Notes under the pieces: generated by a model
Database searches by the model: none
Seen by the model: only the letters and a program-made list of their open reading frames with translations
What the model was told of the DNA's origin: nothing
Part shown: positions 32,286 through 40,805 of the stretch, one piece after another
Layout: each line of letters begins with the position of its first letter
How positions within the stretch are numbered: position 1 is the stretch's first letter
NCBI GenBank assembly: GCA_965214565.1
Contig: OZ243951.1
Span: 1,302,001-1,366,000, forward strand
Direction of reading: 5' to 3'
Source of the DNA: VXYK01 sp965214565
Lineage (GTDB): Bacteria > Actinomycetota > Acidimicrobiia > Acidimicrobiales > Aldehydirespiratoraceae
DNA: 64,000 nt
Made by a program: the position numbers and the translations under genes

Positions 32286-32354
32286 TGCTGCTCCATTCTT
32301 GGTTGGATTGTCTGGCTCTTCGCAGACGCCAGTCGAAATCTAGCGGTTATCCGC
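32286..32354 (-). promoter_or_regulatory. Leader of the complete SLH-Fn3 gene
   Basis: It carries GGAGCAGC before the start and, about 47-69 bp upstream, GCGGATAACCGCTAGATTTC on the minus strand, similar to the leader of the 15354 gene. The GCGG/CCGC arms could bind a regulator. Neither cassette has this sequence, which is the main reason to regard them as silent. Confidence 0.4.
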
Positions 32355-32729
32355 ACCCGGCACCTTGCTGGGACACAGAAAACACCAATCGCGATCGGCA
32401 TGCAAAGGTTAGCGCAGGCCGTTTTCTAACACAACCCACCCCCCGAGTCAACGACACAGGGGTTGGAAGAGGCGTCAGAAACGAATGGTGTCGGTCTAAA
32501 ACCGCACATGTATTCAAGGCCCTCAGCATAACGCCACAATCAATAGCGCGCCATGCTTTCCCGGACTACTTGATGCACTGGGCCTCTTGTGGGGTTGCAC
32601 AGAGCGGGGCGGGGGCTCGACTGAGGGGCGTTACGCTCGGTAGCGGCGGCCCGCCAGCCGCCACGGGGCCCACGGTTTCGGGCCCTGTGTCCCGTACGTT
32701 TGGCTGTCCCCCGACCCCATGGAAGCACC
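32355..32729. other. Gene-free interval between the SLH-Fn3 gene and superoxide dismutase
   Basis: No credible gene is seen in these 375 bp. Near 32,640-32,695 there are GC-rich potential hairpins (CGGCGGC...GCCGCC and GGGCCC...GGGCCC) that could form a structured leader of the sod gene. A plus-strand open frame runs through here, but its protein is basic low-complexity sequence in the wrong frame for sod and is not considered real. Confidence 0.4.
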
Positions 32730-33338
32730 GTGATCGAACTCCCAGCACTCCCCTATCCCCAAGACGCCCTCGCCCCGCACATCAGCGAACGGACCATCGG
32801 TTACCACTACGGCAAACACCACGCCAGCTACGTCGCCAACCTCAACAAGCTCCTTGCCGAGGATGGGAGTGCTGGTGCGGGCTCGGCCGGCGTGCTCAAG
32901 AGGCTCATCACCAGTTCAGGGCCCGGGGCCGTGTTCAACAACGCTGCCCAGATCTGGAACCACACCTTCTACTGGCAGTCGATGAGCCCCGACGGCGGGG
33001 GGGATCCCAGCGGCGACTTCGCCGCAGCCATCGTCGACAGCTTCGGGTCGGTCGACGCGTTGCGTGCCGAGCTGACCGCCAAGGCGACCGGCAACTTCGG
33101 GTCCGGCTGGACCTGGCTCGTGCGCCCGGGCGGCGGGGCTGGGGGCGATGTGTTGGCTGTCGTCAACACCGACGACGCCGACAATCCGCTCGTGACCGGA
33201 CACCAGCCGCTGCTCACGATCGACGTCTGGGAACACGCCTACTACCTCGACTACCAGAACGCCCGGCCCGCCTACATCGCCACGTTCCTCGAGCACCTCA
33301 TCAATTGGGACTTCGCCGCAGCCAACTACGCCGCCTGA
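32730..33338 (+). CDS. Superoxide dismutase (Fe/Mn family)
   Basis: The 202-residue protein starts at a GTG after GGAAG and begins IELPALPYPQDALAPH. Metal ligands are visible: a histidine in YHYGKHHASYV (about residues 24-34), one in AAQIWNHTFYW (about residue 76), and D and H in DVWEHAYYLDYQNARPAYI (about residues 163-181). It converts superoxide to oxygen and hydrogen peroxide in the cytoplasm. AAQ-x-WNH-x-F-x-W is more typical of the Fe-using form, but metal cannot be assigned securely. It stands alone between the surface-protein gene and a non-coding repeat stretch. Confidence 0.95.
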   Translation: MIELPALPYPQDALAPHISERTIGYHYGKHHASYVANLNKLLAEDGSAGAGSAGVLKRLITSSGPGAVFNNAAQIWNHTFYWQSMSPDGGGDPSGDFAAAIVDSFGSVDALRAELTAKATGNFGSGWTWLVRPGGGAGGDVLAVVNTDDADNPLVTGHQPLLTIDVWEHAYYLDYQNARPAYIATFLEHLINWDFAAANYAA

Positions 33339-33423
33339 GCCGGAGTTGAGCCGATCCGGCTGGACGGGGGCGACAACTTCCGTGGATCGACAAGGTGTAA
33401 TGGTTGCAACTGCTGTCAGCGCA

Positions 33424-33514
33424 GCCAGTCCTCCGCGACGCACGGGTGGCGGCCAGGTGGTCAGGGTCGTGTCACTAACGCTCAGGCCAGTCCTCCGCGA
33501 CGCACGGGTGGCGG
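33424..33514. repeat. 29-bp direct repeat pair in the gap after superoxide dismutase
   Basis: The sequence GCCAGTCCTCCGCGACGCAC followed by GGGTGGCGG occurs at 33424-33452 and exactly again at 33486-33514, 62 bp apart. The surrounding 336-bp interval (33,339-33,674) has no gene. Two copies only, so it is not an array. It could be a regulatory pair or a chance of local duplication. Confidence 0.75.
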
Positions 33515-33674
33515 GCGGGCATGGCGGGCGGCGGGGCGGAGTCTGGGGCGGGGTGTGTCACGGAACGTGCTGTTGTAGTGCCACAAGGTATGTGATAACT
33601 TAATAAACAACAGCAATCGGTCCTAATCGTGCCGCCTTGGCGGAGGGCGTGTTAGGGTTCACGAAAGGACAACA

Positions 33675-33959
33675 ATGGAGCCATCCGTGATCGCAACGAT
33701 CATCAGCGTTACTGCAACAATCGTGGTCAGCCTGTGCGGCTACTTCATGTGGGATATGCGCACGAAGATCGACAAGCTTGACAAGAAGTTCGACACGAAG
33801 ATCGACCAACTCGACGAGAAGGTCAACACGTTGACGGCAACCGTCGCGGCGATAGCGGCGACCCAGGCCGAGCACGGCAAGAAACTCGACCACATGATGG
33901 GGCACGGGGAGCGCATCAGCGCACTCGAAGGTGTCACCTTCGGCACCGCCGCTACCTAG
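33675..33959 (+). CDS. Small membrane-anchored coiled-coil protein
   Basis: The 94-residue protein begins with a transmembrane helix (VIATIISVTATIVVSLCGYF, residues 5-24), followed by a charged heptad rod (RTKIDKLDKKFDTKIDQLDEK, about residues 29-49) and a C-terminal segment with HGKKLDHMMGHGERISALE. A GAAAGGAC ribosome-binding site precedes the ATG. Unlike families A and B, the membrane helix is at the N-terminus. It is probably unrelated to them but similar in overall design. It may be stress- or phage-related, and nothing identifies it. Confidence 0.7.
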   Translation: MEPSVIATIISVTATIVVSLCGYFMWDMRTKIDKLDKKFDTKIDQLDEKVNTLTATVAAIAATQAEHGKKLDHMMGHGERISALEGVTFGTAAT

Positions 33960-33960
33960 T

Positions 33961-33998
33961 TCACCCAGTTAGCTCAGCGCTCACCCAGTTAGCTCAGC
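33961..33998. repeat. 18-bp tandem repeat at the end of the LLM oxidoreductase gene
   Basis: TCACCCAGTTAGCTCAGC occurs at 33961-33978 and 33981-33998 with GC between. The second copy contains the last codons of the minus-strand LLM gene, so the 3' end of that gene has been duplicated. The TTAGCTCAG inside resembles a tRNA D-arm, but no cloverleaf is present. Confidence 0.75.
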
Positions 33999-35026
33999 CA
34001 GGACTTGACCTTACTTATTAGGGGCAGCGGATCGCCGCCGACCGGTGTGACCTGCAGACGGGTCACGCCGGCGTTGGCATACGCCTCCACACGCTCCCGC
34101 ACCCGACCCTCGTCGCCGACCATCGCCGTGGCATCGAGGAAGTCCTGGGGGACCGCAGCCATCGCCTCGTCCTTACGACCCGCAAGGTACAGGTCCTGAA
34201 TCCGCTGGGCCTCCTGCTCATAGCCGTACTGGCAGAAAAGGTTGTTGTAGAAGTTCTGGTCCCTTGAGCCCATGCCTCCCACATACAACGCCACCATGAA
34301 ACGGGCGCCGTCACGAATCTTCCGCGCCTGCGGTTCATCGCAGATCGCAATCGTTCCGCCGGCCACCACCTCCAACGGCCCAAGAGACGGATCACGCTTG
34401 GCAGTGCCCTTCGCCAGGACGTCTCCCCAAACCGAGTTCGCCTTGTCGGGATGGAAGAACACCGGGATCCAGCCGCTGGCGACCTCGGCGGTCACCGCAA
34501 CATTGGTCGGGCCGAGCGACGCAATGTAAATGGGTATGTCCGCACGCTTCGGATGGTTGATCAGCTTGAGGGGCTTGCCCAGGCCCGTACCCTGGTCTGG
34601 CGGAAGCGGCAACTGGTAGCTCGGGCCGTCGTGCACCACCACCTCACGGCGCCACACCTTGCGACAGATCTCGATCAGCTCACGCTGGCGGCCGACCGGG
34701 CGGTCATAGGGAACGCCATGCCAACCCTCAATCACCTGCGGGCCCGAGGCACCGATGCCGAGGATGAAACGGCCGTCGGAGACCGCGTCGAGACCGGCGG
34801 CGGTCATGGCGGTGAGCGTCGGCGTGCGCGAGTAGATGGGCAGGATGGCCGACCCGAGCTCCATGGTCTCGGTCTTGGCGGCCAGATAGCCCAGGATGCT
34901 GACCGCGTCGAAGCTGTAGAGCTCCGCCACCCAGCCGACATCGATCCCGGCCCGCTCCAGATCGGCGGCCTGCGCGGCCGCAGCCTTCGGATCGCCGGTG
35001 TAGTTGAGTGTCATCGACAGCTTCAT
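33989..35026 (-). CDS. LLM-class (probably F420-dependent) oxidoreductase
   Basis: The 345-residue protein is a luciferase-like monooxygenase-fold enzyme, beginning MKLSMTLNYTGDPKAAA. Family marks are WVAELYSFDAVSILGYLAAKT (about residues 32-52), LGSAILPIYSRTPTLTAMTA, DGRFILGIGASGPQVIEGWHG and PIYIASLGPTNV. In actinobacteria such proteins generally use cofactor F420. The substrate cannot be predicted. It overlaps the 18-bp repeat at its end, and its promoter region faces the sulfatase gene (227 bp apart, divergent). Confidence 0.88.
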   Translation of the reverse strand: MKLSMTLNYTGDPKAAAAQAADLERAGIDVGWVAELYSFDAVSILGYLAAKTETMELGSAILPIYSRTPTLTAMTAAGLDAVSDGRFILGIGASGPQVIEGWHGVPYDRPVGRQRELIEICRKVWRREVVVHDGPSYQLPLPPDQGTGLGKPLKLINHPKRADIPIYIASLGPTNVAVTAEVASGWIPVFFHPDKANSVWGDVLAKGTAKRDPSLGPLEVVAGGTIAICDEPQARKIRDGARFMVALYVGGMGSRDQNFYNNLFCQYGYEQEAQRIQDLYLAGRKDEAMAAVPQDFLDATAMVGDEGRVRERVEAYANAGVTRLQVTPVGGDPLPLISKVKSWLS

Positions 35027-35253
35027 GGGACGTACCTCTATCTCGGTTGGCCTTCTGGGCGGTGGGCGGCGGGCGGTGGGCGGTTGGGGCGGCGGACGGT
35101 TGGGAGGGCGGTTCGGGGAGGATAACTATTGTCAGTGTTGGCGACAATAGGTTACGGGGTCGTAGTGTCACACCATCGGGCAAGGCTGGCAACCCCTGAC
35201 CAACCAAACCCTGTCAACCGACTCGACCAACCGACAACTCAGGAGAGCGACTC

Positions 35254-37674
35254 GTGCAGCAATACGGCGAATGGCAAGGCAGCATCGGCAGTACCCTCGC
35301 CGATTCGGAACCCTGGTTCCCCGAGCCGCCCCACCCCGGCGAAGACGCCCCCAACGTCGTCATCGTCCTCCTCGACGACCTCGGCTTCGCACAACTCGGC
35401 TGCTACGGGTCCGACATAGACACCCCCAACATCGATGCGCTCGCCAGCAACGGCCTCCGCTACACCAACTTCCACGTCACCCCCCTTTGCTCACCGACCC
35501 GGGCCGCCCTGCTCACCGGACGCAACCACCACACCGTCGGGATGCGGGCCGTGTCAAACTTCAACACCGGCTTCCCCAACATGACCGGACACATATCCAA
35601 CCACGCCGCAACCCTCGCCGAAGTGCTCCACGACGAAGGCTACGCAACCTTCGCCGTCGGCAAATGGCATCTCGCGCCGATGGAGCAGACCAGCGCGGCC
35701 GGGCCCTTCGACCAGTGGCCGCTGCAGCGGGGATTCGACCGCTACTACGGATTCCTCGAGGGCGAGACCGACCAGTTCAGCCCCGCCCTCACCTACGACA
35801 ACCACCACATCGACCCTCCGGGGCGGCCCGACGACGGCTACCACGTGAGCGAGGACCTCATCAACCACGCAATCGGGTTCGTGCACGACACCAAGAGCGT
35901 GCGGCCCGACAGGCCCTTCTTCTTGTATGTGGCCTTCGGGGCCACCCATGCCCCTCACCAGGCCCCCGCCGAATACCTCTCGAAATATCGGGGCCGTTAC
36001 GACGAGGGTTGGGATGTCGTGCGGGAGCGGTGGTTCGCCAACCAGCTCGCCATGGGGGTGGTGCCTCCGGGGACCGTTCTGGCACCGCGCAACCCTGGGG
36101 TGGAGGCCTGGGACGACCTGTCGACGAACCAGCAGCTGCTGGCCTCCCGGTTGCAGGAGGCCTTCGCCGCTTTCCTAGACCACACCGACGTGCAGATCGG
36201 GCGGTTGGTCGACGACCTGGCCGCGCTCGGCGAGCTCGACAACACGATCATCATGGTGTTGGGCGACAACGGTGCTTCTCAAGAGGGCGGGCCGTTCGGG
36301 GTGCTCCACGAGATGAAGTTCTTCAACGGTGTGCTGGAGACGCCCGACGAGGCGGTGGCGCACCTCGACGAGATCGGCGGACCGCACTCCCACAGCAACT
36401 ACCCGTGGGGATGGGCGCAGGTCGGCAACACGCCGTTCAAGTGGTACAAGCAGAACACCCATGAGGGTGGAGTGCACGTCCCGCTGGTGGTGCACTGGCC
36501 GAGCGGCCTTGGCGGCGGTGGCGGCGGTGGCGGCGGTGGCGGCGGTGCTGAGGCTGCGGCGGGCGGCGGTGCCGGGGACCGCGGGATTCGCCGGCAGTTC
36601 CACCATGTCAACGATCTCGCCGCAACGATCTATGATCTTGTTGATATACAACAGCCCGCTGTGCGGCTTGGGCTCGAGCAGATTCCGGTCAGCGGGACAT
36701 CGCTGGCCTACACGTTCGACAACCCGGAGGCCCTCACCCGCAAGGAGATCCAGTACTTCGAGATGACGGGGCACCGGGGGCTCTGGCACGACGGTTGGAA
36801 AGCGGTGACCCGCCACCAGCCGGGGGTCCCGTTCGAGGACGACACCTGGGAGCTGTACCACACCGACGTCGACCCCTCCGAATGCAACGACCTCGCCGCC
36901 TCGATGCCCGAGAAGCTTGAGGAGATGATCGCCCTGTGGTGGCAGGAGGCTGAGACGCACGGTGTGCTGCCCCTCGACGAGCGGCTGATCGAGCTGTTCG
37001 CCTCACGGTTCCGTGATCGCTCGCCGCACCCCTCCAACAAGACCTATCGCTATTATCCGCCGATCTCGCCGATGGGCAGCCAGTCCGGCGTGCCCCTCGG
37101 CGGACAAAGCTGGCACTTCACCGCCTCAGTCACCTGCGGAGGTGGTGCGGGTGTGGTCGCTGGGGCTGGAACGGGAGCTGGGGCTGGAACGGGAGCTGGG
37201 GCTGGAACGGGAGCTGGTGCGGGTCCCGCCGCGGAGGCTGGTGCTGGGCTGGACGGTGTGCTCTTCGCCACCGGGACCGAGAACGCCGGCATCTCGATCT
37301 ACTTGGACGACGGACACCTCGTGTTCGACTACAACGCTTTCGACGACCACACTGTCGTGCGCTCCGACGCCGTTGTCGGCCACGGCGTCCACAAGCTGAG
37401 CGTCGAGTTTCACCGCGGACCGTCACGTACGGCCCAGGTCCGGCTGTTGATCGACGGAGAAGCCGTCGGCGAAGGGCACGTCCCGTGGGTCATGTCGATG
37501 ATCTCCTCGGTCGGGCCCAGCGTCGGTTACGACGCCGGCTCACCGGTCAGCCGCGACTACACCGACTCCAACCCCTACACCGGCACGCTTCACGATGTTG
37601 AGATCCGACTCCTGTCCCGAGAAGACGTCGAAACCCTCCAAGCCACCGCCCGCGCCGAACTGAGCCGCCAGTAA
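35254..37674 (+). CDS. Type I sulfatase with a C-terminal beta-sandwich and low-complexity linkers
   Basis: The 806-residue protein is of the arylsulfatase type: D41 and D42 (LLDDLGFAQLGCYGSD) bind metal, and C79 in LCSPTRAALLTGR is the C-x-P-x-R site that becomes formylglycine. GKWHLAP, GDNGAS and FKWYKQNTHEGG complete the active site. After the sulfatase domain (to about residue 610) comes a concanavalin-like beta-sandwich (about residues 665-800). Two in-frame repeat tracts are inserted: 12 glycines at 36511-36546 and three AGTGAG units at 37161-37214. The start is a GTG after AGGAG. No signal peptide is visible, so it may act in the cytoplasm or leave by another route. No sulfatase-maturing enzyme gene is in the window. 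Confidence 0.9.
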   Translation: MQQYGEWQGSIGSTLADSEPWFPEPPHPGEDAPNVVIVLLDDLGFAQLGCYGSDIDTPNIDALASNGLRYTNFHVTPLCSPTRAALLTGRNHHTVGMRAVSNFNTGFPNMTGHISNHAATLAEVLHDEGYATFAVGKWHLAPMEQTSAAGPFDQWPLQRGFDRYYGFLEGETDQFSPALTYDNHHIDPPGRPDDGYHVSEDLINHAIGFVHDTKSVRPDRPFFLYVAFGATHAPHQAPAEYLSKYRGRYDEGWDVVRERWFANQLAMGVVPPGTVLAPRNPGVEAWDDLSTNQQLLASRLQEAFAAFLDHTDVQIGRLVDDLAALGELDNTIIMVLGDNGASQEGGPFGVLHEMKFFNGVLETPDEAVAHLDEIGGPHSHSNYPWGWAQVGNTPFKWYKQNTHEGGVHVPLVVHWPSGLGGGGGGGGGGGGAEAAAGGGAGDRGIRRQFHHVNDLAATIYDLVDIQQPAVRLGLEQIPVSGTSLAYTFDNPEALTRKEIQYFEMTGHRGLWHDGWKAVTRHQPGVPFEDDTWELYHTDVDPSECNDLAASMPEKLEEMIALWWQEAETHGVLPLDERLIELFASRFRDRSPHPSNKTYRYYPPISPMGSQSGVPLGGQSWHFTASVTCGGGAGVVAGAGTGAGAGTGAGAGTGAGAGPAAEAGAGLDGVLFATGTENAGISIYLDDGHLVFDYNAFDDHTVVRSDAVVGHGVHKLSVEFHRGPSRTAQVRLLIDGEAVGEGHVPWVMSMISSVGPSVGYDAGSPVSRDYTDSNPYTGTLHDVEIRLLSREDVETLQATARAELSRQ

Positions 37675-37760
37675 CCCCACCCCGGGCATCAAGCCTCACA
37701 CAGATCCGGTGACGGGCATTGCTTGAGAGCCGTCTACGGCGTGTTGTGATGTTTCCTGTG

Positions 37761-37820
37761 ATGCAGTGTCACACCCCGGAATTAGGTTGTGATCATGTTC
37801 GATTCGATGATCCAGCATTC
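37761..37820 (+). pseudogene. 5' relic of a 13E12-family HNH gene
   Basis: The stretch from ATGCAGTGTCAC through AATTAGGTTGTGATCATGTT and GATTCGATGATCCAGCA matches the upstream and first codons of the intact HNH gene at 39493-39550 (MFDSxIQ). The match ends after about 60 bp. The rest of 37,675-37,908 has no recognisable gene. The relic and the intact start form direct repeats on either side of the broken nuclease gene. Confidence 0.6.
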
Positions 37821-37908
37821 GGAAACGTTCACGAATCCAGAATGCACCCCGGGGGTGGCTGACGTCCGATGCCAATTCGACGGGGACAGCACACGGTCCC
37901 GAACTTGA

Positions 37909-39438
37909 TTGATCGAAGACTTGGCGAGGAGCAGCCGCTCCAGGGAGGAGTACGCCGGTACTGTCGGAGAATCCATCGGACGTTTGCTGCAGGGTTCGGG
38001 GCGCCACATCACGGGACCGGCCGGGTGGGCACCGGGATCCCCATTCACTCCCTCGTCACGTTTACGACAGGCTGATCCTCGCGCTCGACATCGCAGCGGG
38101 ACTGACGCCGACGGCGTTGACCCGTCGCTCCTTGAGGGAGCTGAAGCCACCAACTCACCTGGGGGAGACGTCATCTCGGATGATCTTGCGTGGGCCGAGG
38201 CGCTCTCGATCGCGGAGTTCTGCATCGAGTCATGCTTCCGAAGCGATGCCATCCATTTCCAACTCACACACGGTCGTCGAGATCTCTAATCTGTACGAAG
38301 TCGACGTTAAGCACTCGGACGATCCGACCGACGTGGACATGAAGGCGTACCGCAACACCCGATCGGCGCACATGTTGCCTGTAGGCGTGCCTATCTCGAC
38401 CGAGCAGCACGTCGAGGACGAGGCTGAGGACCCTGAGCCCCGACCGGTGACCGAGTTGATGCCCGAACTCGCTGCGATCGACGCGGCGCTGCGATCCAGT
38501 CTCGGTTTTGGCATCGATGCCATCACGGGCGTGTTAAATGTGGAGACCCAGCACGACGCCACCCGTGACAGGCCTGCGACGGTCACAACTCCTTATCTAT
38601 TCGTCCAGCAGTGCGACATCTATTCGTCCAGCAGTGCGACAACCTGGCAGTCGGTGCGACCACCGACGAATACAGGGCGGCCCTCGACTGGCTGACCTTG
38701 CGTGGACCAGATCTCGCCGCGGACTTAATCCCGCACTGGGAGATCGAGCGGCGGGCGAAGCGGATCACCACGAACCCCTTCGTCCTCACCCGTGAAGGCA
38801 TCTGGGTGTTGCCGTGGACCGCCGAGTCCACTCTGAGGATCCTTGCCAACTACCTCAGTGACGGCCGACTTCCGTGGCCGCCCACGGTCCTTCCTATGGA
38901 GGTGAGAAAGGCGCTAGATCAGTATCGACAACGTCGGAACCGTGAAGTAGAGAAGGACTGTGTAGCGCTGCTTTCAGACCGCGGCCTGATTGTCCGAGGT
39001 GCCGTCAAACCTGAGAAGGCCCACCACTACGGAATCGACAACCTTGCGGGAGAGATCGACGCTTTGTGCATCGACCCGGTTCGATCTCGGATCTGGGTCA
39101 TCGAGGCCAAAGACCCCTACACCCCGTACTCTGCTCGGCAGATCCGGCGCCTCGTGAACGACTTCCTGGCAACCGGCAAGTACGTCGATCAACTGCTCCG
39201 CAAGGTTGATGACATCGAGGCGAGCGCTGCATCCGTCGCCGCCGCGCTTGATGCGCACGACCCAGACCGATCGTGGGAGGTGCAAGGATTGATCGTTACT
39301 CGACACCTTGAGCCAGCAGCGTTCGCAGCCGAGCCAAAAGTGGCCTTCTGCGTCCTGGACGACATCGCCGACGTTATTGACCAAGACGACCTCGCTGGCC
39401 CCAGAATACACCTAAGCAGCTACCCGCACGTAGGCTGA
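37909..39438 (+). pseudogene. Broken gene with a PD-(D/E)XK-type nuclease C-terminus
   Basis: Three pieces make one coherent protein. Piece 1, in the frame ending at 38289, includes DDLAWAEALSIAEFCIESCF and FQLTH. Near 38270 a CA dinucleotide tract seems to have lost one unit: adding CA back gives LTHTVVEISNLYEVDVKHSD. Piece 2 (frame of 38117-38695) runs to TPYLFVQQCD, where the 23-bp sequence ATCTATTCGTCC... is duplicated in tandem at about 38586-38632. Removing one copy joins it to piece 3 (QQCDNLAVGATTDEYRAALDWL, to 39438). Piece 3 ends with LAGEIDALCID followed by IWVIEAKDPY, the E/D...E-x-K pattern of restriction-endonuclease-fold nucleases. The 5' limit is uncertain. From 38611 a 275-residue C-terminal open frame is intact and might still be made. 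Confidence 0.7.
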
Positions 39439-39526
39439 CTCCCCCGCCTTAGCGGTCCCGCCCAGTGCTCTCCACTCGGGATATCTATTATCATGTAGTG
39501 TCATACCCTGTTGTTAGGTTGTGGTC

Positions 39527-40684
39527 ATGTTCGATTCGGTTATCCAACAGGCTCGGGGAGTGGCGGTTTCTGGGCTGTGCCGCGGTGAACTGGAAGGGTT
39601 GGTTGCGGGTGCTGGGCGGGCGATCGCGGCGTTGAACGCTTTGCAGACACGTTGCGCGATCGAGATCGAGGCGTTGGATGATGGTGGGGTGGGTTCTAAG
39701 GTGGTGTTGCGTGAGGCGGGTCGCATGTCGACTCGTGCGGCGAACAAGGTCGCCAAGACTGCTGCTGGGCTCGTGGAGATGCCCAGACTCGCGGAGTCGT
39801 TGGCCAGCGGCGCGATCACTGCTGAGCATGCTGAGGTGGCTGTGGGGGCGGCGGCGAAAACTTCGCCTCAACAAGTCGAGGATCAACTGTCGGGTCTTGC
39901 TGAGGATTGTTCTGTTGATGCGTTCGCTGAGGCGTCGCGGCGGTGGGTGAACCGCAACCAGCCCGACGACGGAGCCGAACTGTATGAACAACAACGCAAG
40001 AACCGGTCGTTGAAGCACTGGGTCAACGAAGAGGGCATGGGGGTGCTGTTAGCTGAGCTGGACCCGGTCAGCTATCAGCAGGTACGCAAAGCCATCGACG
40101 TCGAATACGACCGGTTGTGGCGCGACGACGGAGGCCGCGACGGCTCCCCTGATGATCTGCGCACAACACCACAACGCATGGCCGACGCGTTCGTCGCTTT
40201 GTTGACCAACCCGGCACGCCGCGGACCTGGCAGCACACGCACCCAACTAATTGCAGTTGCCGACATTGAACGCTTACGAGCCGACAACCCGACCGGGGTG
40301 GCCGAGATCGTCGGTGGTGAAGCCTTGCCGCAGACCGTGCTCGAACGGCTCATCTGCACCGCCGCTGTTACCGGCGTGGTGTTTGACGGTGAGGGACAGC
40401 CCATCTGGGTGGGACGCACCCACCGGCACGCCACCGAAGCCCAAATCAAAGCCATCATCGCCCGAGACCGGCACTGCAGAGGCAAAGGCTGCGCGGCCGG
40501 TCCCGAACGCTGCGAAATACATCACATCAAGCCATGGGAACAAGGCGGACGCACAGACATTGACGAGATGTGTCTCGCCTGTCCGCTGTGCCACCACAAC
40601 ATCCACGACCGCGGCTACATCGTCATCAAAACCAAAACCGGTTACCAAATCATCAACCCCAACAACCCACCAAACGGGCCCTAG
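39527..40684 (+). CDS. 13E12 repeat family (DUF222) HNH endonuclease
   Basis: The 385-residue protein has a DUF222 N-terminal region (about residues 15-270, with ARVSTRAANK-like AGRMSTRAANKVAK and AEHAEVAV) and a C-terminal HNH domain (CEIHHIKPWEQGGRTD, then LCHHNIHDRGY). These genes are numerous in actinobacterial genomes and behave like selfish or mobile DNA, cutting double-stranded DNA. The ATG at 39527 is preferred over the GTG two codons earlier. A 5' relic of the same family lies 1.73 kb upstream. Confidence 0.9.
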   Translation: MFDSVIQQARGVAVSGLCRGELEGLVAGAGRAIAALNALQTRCAIEIEALDDGGVGSKVVLREAGRMSTRAANKVAKTAAGLVEMPRLAESLASGAITAEHAEVAVGAAAKTSPQQVEDQLSGLAEDCSVDAFAEASRRWVNRNQPDDGAELYEQQRKNRSLKHWVNEEGMGVLLAELDPVSYQQVRKAIDVEYDRLWRDDGGRDGSPDDLRTTPQRMADAFVALLTNPARRGPGSTRTQLIAVADIERLRADNPTGVAEIVGGEALPQTVLERLICTAAVTGVVFDGEGQPIWVGRTHRHATEAQIKAIIARDRHCRGKGCAAGPERCEIHHIKPWEQGGRTDIDEMCLACPLCHHNIHDRGYIVIKTKTGYQIINPNNPPNGP

Positions 40685-40805
40685 AGCGAGCGCCGGCCGG
40701 TCCCGACTTGCCCGAACGGCCCGGGCGCATCAAGTGGTCGTTCGATGGATCACTCCTTGTGCGGTCCGCAGACGCATGGCCAACATTCCGGCTCCTGGCA
40801 ATAGG

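Noticed and set aside
32114..33349. Plus-strand 411-codon frame across the SLH-Fn3 start and superoxide dismutase
   Set aside because: Out of frame with sod, composed of low-complexity basic sequence, and antisense to the signal peptide region.
33961..33998. TTAGCTCAG sequences resembling a tRNA D-arm
   Set aside because: No acceptor, anticodon or T-arm can be paired around them. They are a duplicated gene end.
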